Program-made: the position numbers and the translations under genes | From: an uncultured Peptococcaceae bacterium | GTDB taxonomy: Bacteria > Bacillota > Desulfotomaculia > Desulfotomaculales > Desulfallaceae | Direction of reading: 5' to 3' | DNA: 17,193 bases | NCBI GenBank assembly: GCA_913064925.1 | Contig: CAJYBN010000034.1 | Span: 1-17,193 of the forward strand | Shown: one piece after another, positions 13,440-17,193 of the stretch | How positions within the stretch are numbered: the stretch's first letter is position 1 | Layout of the letters: each line of letters starts with the position of its first letter | The notes under the pieces: model-generated | Told to the model about the DNA's origin: nothing | The model's database searches: none | The model's input: only the letters and a program-made list of their open reading frames with translations

Positions 13440-14879
13440 GTGCTTTATCCGGAGGAGACGGGGGTTTCAGTTAAATATTCAGCAGAAAAAATATTAAACA
13501 CCATATTTGAAAATAGTAATGAGGGGCTGCTGGTAATCGGGGAAAACGGCATTATTCAGCAGGTCAATTCCACTTTGGCAGCTACACTGAGGAAAACTCC
13601 GGATAAAATGATCGGAAGACCGTTGACGGAGGTTTGCAAGCATAGCGGGCTGCGCAGGTTAATGAAGGTTTTAAAAAGCGGCGTTCCCGAGTTTGGCAAG
13701 ATCGACAGCATTGACGGGCGAAGCTTTTTGTCCGATTACATACCCATTAAAAGCAACCAGCGCGTTCAAGGGGCTTTGGCAAAAATCATTTTCTTGAATC
13801 CCGAGCGGGAAATAAATTATGACGCTGGCGAGGGAAATAGGCGAAAAAGGCAGGCGGCGCACCGCAAAAGTACGGTTTTATATACCGTGGACCACATTGT
13901 GGGTAACAGCCCCCAGATGGTCGACTTAAAAGAAACCCTGCTGAAGGTGGCACCGCGCAATTCAAACGTGCTGATCACGGGCGAGAGCGGGACGGGTAAG
14001 GAATTGTTCGCCCAGGCCATACATGCCGCAAGCCTGCGGCGTTCCGGTCCGTTCATCAAGATTAACTGCGCGGCCATCCCGGACACTTTGCTGGAATCGG
14101 AGTTTTTTGGTTACGAGGAAGGTGCATTTACCGGTAGTAAGAAGGGCGGACAGGTCGGCAAATTGGAATTGGCCAACGGAGGTACGGTGTTCCTGGATGA
14201 GATCGGTGATCTTTCCTTTGCACTTCAGGCCAAGCTGCTCCGGTTTATCCAAGATAAGGAAATTCAGAAGCTGGGTGGGGGTGAAGTGAAAATATCCGAT
14301 GCCCGTGTGGTGGTGGCTACCAATTATAACCTGGAACACCTTGTAAAATATAAAAAATTTCGGGAAGATTTATATTACCGGTTAAATGTGGTTAACCTGT
14401 CCATTCCACCCCTACGGGAGAGAAAAGAGGATATCAACGACCTGGTAGCCTGTTTTATTGAAAAGTACAACCGCATTTTTGGCCTGCGGGTGACCGGTTT
14501 AACTCCGGAAGTGGAAGCCATATTCCAAAAATATTCTTGGCCCGGAAACGTGCGTGAGCTGGAAAACGTTATCGAACGGGCTTTTAACGTTATAGAGGGT
14601 AATGTTATCACCAAGGATCACCTGCCGCCTCAATTGTCTGGTCTACTGGACAGTGAAGTCGACAATCACGGAGAAAACGAGGAATTCAACCGCGGCAACG
14701 GGCTGTCCCTGTCACTTTCCGGGGGGCAAACGCTGGCCGACATAATAAACCAAACTGAAAAGCTGGTCATTTTGCAAGCCTTGAAAAACAGCAAGGGCAA
14801 TAAGGCCAAGGCTGCGCAATTGCTGGGCATTTCCAGGCCCGGGTTATACAAGAAACTGGTCAAATATAACCTCACTTGA
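13440..14879 (+). CDS. PAS domain sigma-54-dependent transcriptional activator (Fis-type HTH)
   Basis: It starts at a GTG after GAGGTGA (6-base spacing). The 479 residues have a PAS sensor domain (about 15-120: ENSNEGLLVIGENGIIQQVN), then a sigma-54 AAA+ domain with Walker A GESGTGKE (181-188), the sigma-54 contact loop GAFTGS (228-233), Walker B GGTVFLDEIGD (247-257) and the arginine-finger region REDLYYRLNV (308-317). SWPGNVRELENVIERA (366-381) follows, then a C-terminal Fis-like helix-turn-helix, NKAKAAQLLGISRPGLYKKL (454-473). It opens promoters held by sigma-54 RNA polymerase in response to a signal sensed by PAS. The contact loop ends in Ser rather than the common Ala. The downstream acyl-CoA genes are likely targets, but I could not find a canonical -24/-12 promoter in the window. 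Confidence 0.94.
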   Translation: MLYPEETGVSVKYSAEKILNTIFENSNEGLLVIGENGIIQQVNSTLAATLRKTPDKMIGRPLTEVCKHSGLRRLMKVLKSGVPEFGKIDSIDGRSFLSDYIPIKSNQRVQGALAKIIFLNPEREINYDAGEGNRRKRQAAHRKSTVLYTVDHIVGNSPQMVDLKETLLKVAPRNSNVLITGESGTGKELFAQAIHAASLRRSGPFIKINCAAIPDTLLESEFFGYEEGAFTGSKKGGQVGKLELANGGTVFLDEIGDLSFALQAKLLRFIQDKEIQKLGGGEVKISDARVVVATNYNLEHLVKYKKFREDLYYRLNVVNLSIPPLRERKEDINDLVACFIEKYNRIFGLRVTGLTPEVEAIFQKYSWPGNVRELENVIERAFNVIEGNVITKDHLPPQLSGLLDSEVDNHGENEEFNRGNGLSLSLSGGQTLADIINQTEKLVILQALKNSKGNKAKAAQLLGISRPGLYKKLVKYNLT

Positions 14880-14902
14880 TTTTCCTGATGTAATGGCACT
14901 AC

Positions 14903-14922
14903 TGTAAAACAAGTTTACACTT
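14903..14922 (-). promoter_or_regulatory. AAGTGT-type regulator site before the acyl-CoA dehydrogenase
   Basis: On the minus strand this reads AAGTGTAAACTTGTTTTACA. It matches 14 of 20 positions of the tandem site at 13287-13306 and contains the perfect inverted repeat TGTAAA-N5-TTTACA (14903-14919). It lies about 175 bases upstream of the dehydrogenase start, a normal distance for a sigma-54 enhancer. Confidence 0.45.
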
Positions 14923-14931
14923 GAATTGGTG

Positions 14932-14954
14932 GCCGCTGGGAGAAAAAAAGCGGC
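14932..14954 (+). terminator. Weak hairpin after the regulator gene
   Basis: GCCGCT (14932-14937) pairs with AGCGGC (14949-14954) around an A-rich 11-base loop, followed by TGTTT. The T tract is poor, so it may end the regulator transcript only partly. Confidence 0.35.
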
Positions 14955-14975
14955 TGTTTACCGTTCGGGGGAAAT

Positions 14976-15006
14976 AATTGCCGCTTAAGGTTGTTGAATT
15001 GCCGCT
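14976..15006 (+). repeat. Direct repeat AATTGCCGCT, 21 bp apart
   Basis: AATTGCCGCT occurs at 14976-14985 and 14997-15006, two helical turns apart, about 90 bases before the dehydrogenase start. It could be a protein-binding pair or chance. The rest of the 14880-15094 gap shows no gene and only poor promoter boxes. Confidence 0.4.
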
Positions 15007-15094
15007 CGGCACCATTAAACGGACAGTTGCATGTTTTTTGCAAATAATTTATGCCGTAATGCTACTAATAAGTTATTTAGGAGGGGAGAAAGAC

Positions 15095-16234
15095 GTGGAT
15101 TTTAATCTGACCCGGGACCAGAAGATGATCAGGGATGTAGTTCGGGACTTTGCCCAGCAAGAAATTGTGCCCAGGGCGGCGGAAATCGACAAGACCGGTG
15201 AATTTCCCCTGGATATTATGAAGAAATTGGCCGAAATGGATTTAATGGGCCTTCCTTTTCCCGAGGAGTATGGGGGAGCGGGTGCGGATTATATTAGTTA
15301 TTGCCTTGCTTTGGAGGAAATAACCCGTGCTTGCGGTTCGACCGGGTTGACCTATGAAGCCCATATATCCCTTGGCTGCATGCCTATATACTTGTTTGGC
15401 ACGGAAGAGCAAAAGAAGAAATATTTAACCATGTTATGCCGCGGGGAAAGCATCGGGGCGTTCGGGCTCACCGAACCGGAAGCGGGATCCGATGCCGGTG
15501 GAACTAAAACCACTGCTGTGTTAGACGGCGACGAATGGGTCATTAACGGTAACAAGTGCTTTATAACCAACGCCAGTTATGCTAAATTTGTAACCATCAC
15601 GGCGGTTACGGACAAGAGCAAGGGGAAAAGGGGCATTAGCGCTATAATTGTTCCTACCGACGCGCCTGGTTTCACCATTAGGGCCAGTTACGAAAAGCTA
15701 GGCTTACATGGTTCCAATACCACTGAGTTATTTTTCGACAATGTCCGGGTGCCCAAGGAAAACTTGGTGGGCAAGCCGGGCGAGGGATTCAAGCAATTTC
15801 TGAAGGTTTTGGATGGGGGCCGCATTGCTATCGGAGCGATGGGCGTGGGTATAGCCCAGGCATGCCTGGATGCTTCTTTAAAATATGCCCAGGAAAGGGT
15901 GCAATTCGGGCAGAGCATTTCTAAGTTCCAGGCCATTCAGTTTAAGCTGGCGGACATGGCCGTAAACATTGAACTGGCCCGCTTGGCATACCTGAAAGCT
16001 GCCTGGTTGAGAGATAACGACCAGCCTTATACCAAGGAAGCTGCCATAGCCAAGGTTTTCGGGTCGGAAATAGCTACCAAGGCGGCGCTGGAGGCCATAC
16101 AAATTCACGGCGGCTACGGCTATATGAAGGAATTTCCCGTAGAAAGGTACTTGCGGGATGCAAAGCTGCTGGAGATCGGTGAAGGTACGTCCGAAGTTCA
16201 GCGCTTGGTGATAGCCCGTTGCCTGGGCTGTTGA
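15095..16234 (+). CDS. Acyl-CoA dehydrogenase (short-chain/butyryl-CoA type)
   Basis: The GTG at 15095 is preceded by AGGAGGGGAG and gives the normal family N-terminus (DFNLTRDQKMIRDVVRDFAQ, 2-21). An in-frame ATG-like extension to 14978 would add 39 hydrophobic residues with no support. The 379 residues match the family: FAD-binding GAFGLTEPEAGSDAGG (121-136), the DRVQFG-like signature QERVQFGQSISKFQA (266-280), IQIHGGYGYMKEFPVERYLRD (335-355) and the catalytic glutamate in GEGTSEVQR (Glu363, 362-370). It oxidises an acyl-CoA to the 2,3-enoyl-CoA, passing electrons to electron-transfer flavoprotein. The motif order fits butyryl-CoA-like substrates, but chain length cannot be read reliably. 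It is followed by an acyl-CoA ligase gene and preceded by a sigma-54 activator, which suggests fatty or branched acid oxidation. Confidence 0.95.
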   Translation: MDFNLTRDQKMIRDVVRDFAQQEIVPRAAEIDKTGEFPLDIMKKLAEMDLMGLPFPEEYGGAGADYISYCLALEEITRACGSTGLTYEAHISLGCMPIYLFGTEEQKKKYLTMLCRGESIGAFGLTEPEAGSDAGGTKTTAVLDGDEWVINGNKCFITNASYAKFVTITAVTDKSKGKRGISAIIVPTDAPGFTIRASYEKLGLHGSNTTELFFDNVRVPKENLVGKPGEGFKQFLKVLDGGRIAIGAMGVGIAQACLDASLKYAQERVQFGQSISKFQAIQFKLADMAVNIELARLAYLKAAWLRDNDQPYTKEAAIAKVFGSEIATKAALEAIQIHGGYGYMKEFPVERYLRDAKLLEIGEGTSEVQRLVIARCLGC

Positions 16235-16259
16235 TCGGTATATGCATGACCGGAGGGCT

Positions 16260-16289
16260 TGACACAAAAGCTTTACGGCTTTTGTGTCA
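16260..16289. repeat. Perfect 12-bp inverted repeat after the dehydrogenase gene
   Basis: TGACACAAAAGC (16260-16271) and GCTTTTGTGTCA (16278-16289) pair perfectly around TTTACG. No T run follows on either strand, so it is not a classic intrinsic terminator. It could be an mRNA-stabilising hairpin, a processing site or a terminator of another type. Confidence 0.7.
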
Positions 16290-16423
16290 CCGCCCCTGTG
16301 TGTTGTGTTTACGCTCCCTTTAGACCCCTGACAAAGAAGGTGAATGGCTTTTTTACTAGGAGACTTTACTAGCTCGGTTTGGTATTTATGAGTTACGGAT
16401 TTGGCGGGGGGTGATTTCAACAC

Positions 16424-16513
16424 ATGGAAGCCGGTTTATATGTAAATCAATATTTCAGAATATTTAAAACAGCCAGAAAAAACAGGAAAGAAGGGGGTGA
16501 GTGCTACATTTAA
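16424..16513 (+). CDS. Possible 29-residue ORF before the ligase gene
   Basis: The ATG at 16424 has GGGGGGTGA eight bases upstream and opens 29 codons (start MEAGLYVNQYFRIFK, end KEGGECYI), stopping 41 bases before the ligase ATG. The peptide is basic in the middle. It could be a leader peptide or a chance ORF in an otherwise gene-free 320-base gap. I recognise no relative. Confidence 0.3.
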   Translation: MEAGLYVNQYFRIFKTARKNRKEGGECYI

Positions 16514-16554
16514 TCTTTACTTTGGGCGGAAAAAAATTGCAAGGAGGTTTGTTC

Positions 16555-17193
16555 ATGAAAGCGCCGCAATTTGAAATAGGTAAAATAACCATTGGCGAAC
16601 TAGTTGACTTAATGGCTGAAAAATTGCCCAATAATGTTGCCATGATGTATCCCAAGCGGGGAATCAAGCTAACTTATCCCGAATTCAGGGACATTTGCAA
16701 CCAAGTGGCCAAAGGCCTTATGGTTTTGGGTATTGAAAAAGGGGAACATATTTCCGTCTGGGCCAACAACGTGCCGGAGTGGATTTACGCCCAGTTCGGC
16801 AGCGCCAAAATGGGAGCCGTTTTAGTTACGGTCAATACCAACTACCGTTCTTTTGAACTGGAGTACCTGCTTAAACAGTCGGATTCCACCACTATAATCT
16901 TGGTTAACGGGGTGAAACAAAAGAACGAGTACGTGGACATTATGTATGAGCTTTGCCCGGAGTTGAAGGAATCCGAGCCCGGCAAGTTAAATAGCTCCCG
17001 GCTGCCCAAGTTGAAAAATGTGATTTACATTGGCGAAGAAAAATTGCCGGGCATGTTCAACTGGAACGATCTTTATGAAATGGGGAAAAAGGTTAGCGAC
17101 GAAGAATTAAACGCCAGGCAGTCCTCATTAAAACCGGACGACGTCATCAACATGCAGTATACATCGGGCACCACCGGGTTCCCCAAGGGTGTC
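16555..17193 (+). CDS. AMP-forming acyl-CoA synthetase (AMP-binding family), 3' end outside the window
   Basis: The ATG follows AAGGAGG eight bases upstream, and the frame is open to the window end (213 residues visible, under half the family length). An in-frame GTG at 16501 is a weaker alternative start. The visible part has the N-terminal adenylation layout: LVDLMAEKLPNNVAMM (16-31), LTYPEFRDICNQVAKGLMVLGI (39-60, a common helix), then SVWANNVPEWIYAQFGSAKMGA, VNTNYRSFELEYLLKQS (93-109), and at the very end YTSGTTGFPKG, the ATP-phosphate loop. The enzyme activates a carboxylic acid to acyl-CoA through an acyl-AMP. Substrate-pocket residues lie beyond the window. Together with the dehydrogenase upstream it would start beta-oxidation of a fatty or branched acid. 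Confidence 0.93.
   Translation, partial: MKAPQFEIGKITIGELVDLMAEKLPNNVAMMYPKRGIKLTYPEFRDICNQVAKGLMVLGIEKGEHISVWANNVPEWIYAQFGSAKMGAVLVTVNTNYRSFELEYLLKQSDSTTIILVNGVKQKNEYVDIMYELCPELKESEPGKLNSSRLPKLKNVIYIGEEKLPGMFNWNDLYEMGKKVSDEELNARQSSLKPDDVINMQYTSGTTGFPKGV

Noticed and set aside
14978..15094. 39-residue N-terminal extension of the acyl-CoA dehydrogenase with a hydrophobic stretch
   Set aside because: The GTG at 15095 has a strong ribosome-binding site and gives the family's normal start; the extension is better explained as untranslated leader.
16520..16554. Sigma-54 -24/-12 promoter before the ligase gene (TTGGGCGG ... TTGCA)
   Set aside because: The GG to GC spacing is 9 or 12, not 10, and transcription would start in the ribosome-binding site.

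Overview
The window looks like chromosomal DNA of an anaerobic, Gram-positive Firmicute, most likely Peptococcaceae/Desulfotomaculum-Pelotomaculum-like. This is judged from gene content and protein style only: Shine-Dalgarno sites of AGGAGG type, many GTG/TTG starts, roughly even base composition, and genes for B12-dependent mutases, ASKHA-type activators and acyl-CoA metabolism. No tRNA, rRNA, insertion sequence, CRISPR array or phage gene was seen.

Layout. (1) 3-1379 (+): a 5'-truncated winged-helix plus long coiled-coil protein. (2) 1380-1719: a gene-free leader with several potential RNA stems and an intrinsic terminator, then an ASKHA-domain (DUF4445, RACo-like) ATPase without its usual ferredoxin domain (1720-3300, +). 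(3) A second folded element with a strong terminator (3315-3410), then a cysteine desulfurase-family PLP enzyme (3474-4643, +). (4) Convergent to it, on the minus strand and read from 7599 down to 4674: cobO (makes adenosyl-B12), a small protein resembling only the C-terminal part of the MeaB/ArgK chaperone, and the large and small subunits of a B12-dependent acyl-CoA mutase. Two substrate-pocket positions of the large subunit match isobutyryl-CoA mutase rather than methylmalonyl-CoA mutase. (5) A second minus-strand operon, read from about 11150 to 7831: two DUF2229-type activase-related proteins, an acyl-CoA dehydratase activase (HgdC/BadF type) and a 61-residue membrane protein, closed by a terminator. 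(6) Divergent from it: a DUF3786 protein (11374) and a Nudix ADP-ribose pyrophosphatase (12005). (7) An isolated minC (minus), whose start is overlapped by a short ORF with a strong ribosome-binding site. (8) A PAS sigma-54 activator (13440, +), an acyl-CoA dehydrogenase (15095, +) and a truncated AMP-forming acyl-CoA ligase (16555 to the window end, +).

How it may fit together (inference): the ligase, acyl-CoA dehydrogenase and B12 mutase are steps expected for short-chain fatty acid oxidation, possibly linking isobutyrate and butyrate. CobO would supply the mutase cofactor, and the PAS/sigma-54 regulator probably controls the acyl-CoA genes through a repeated AAGTGTWA-type motif found upstream of both the regulator and the dehydrogenase. 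The two ASKHA systems are ATP-driven electron activators whose target enzymes are not in this window.
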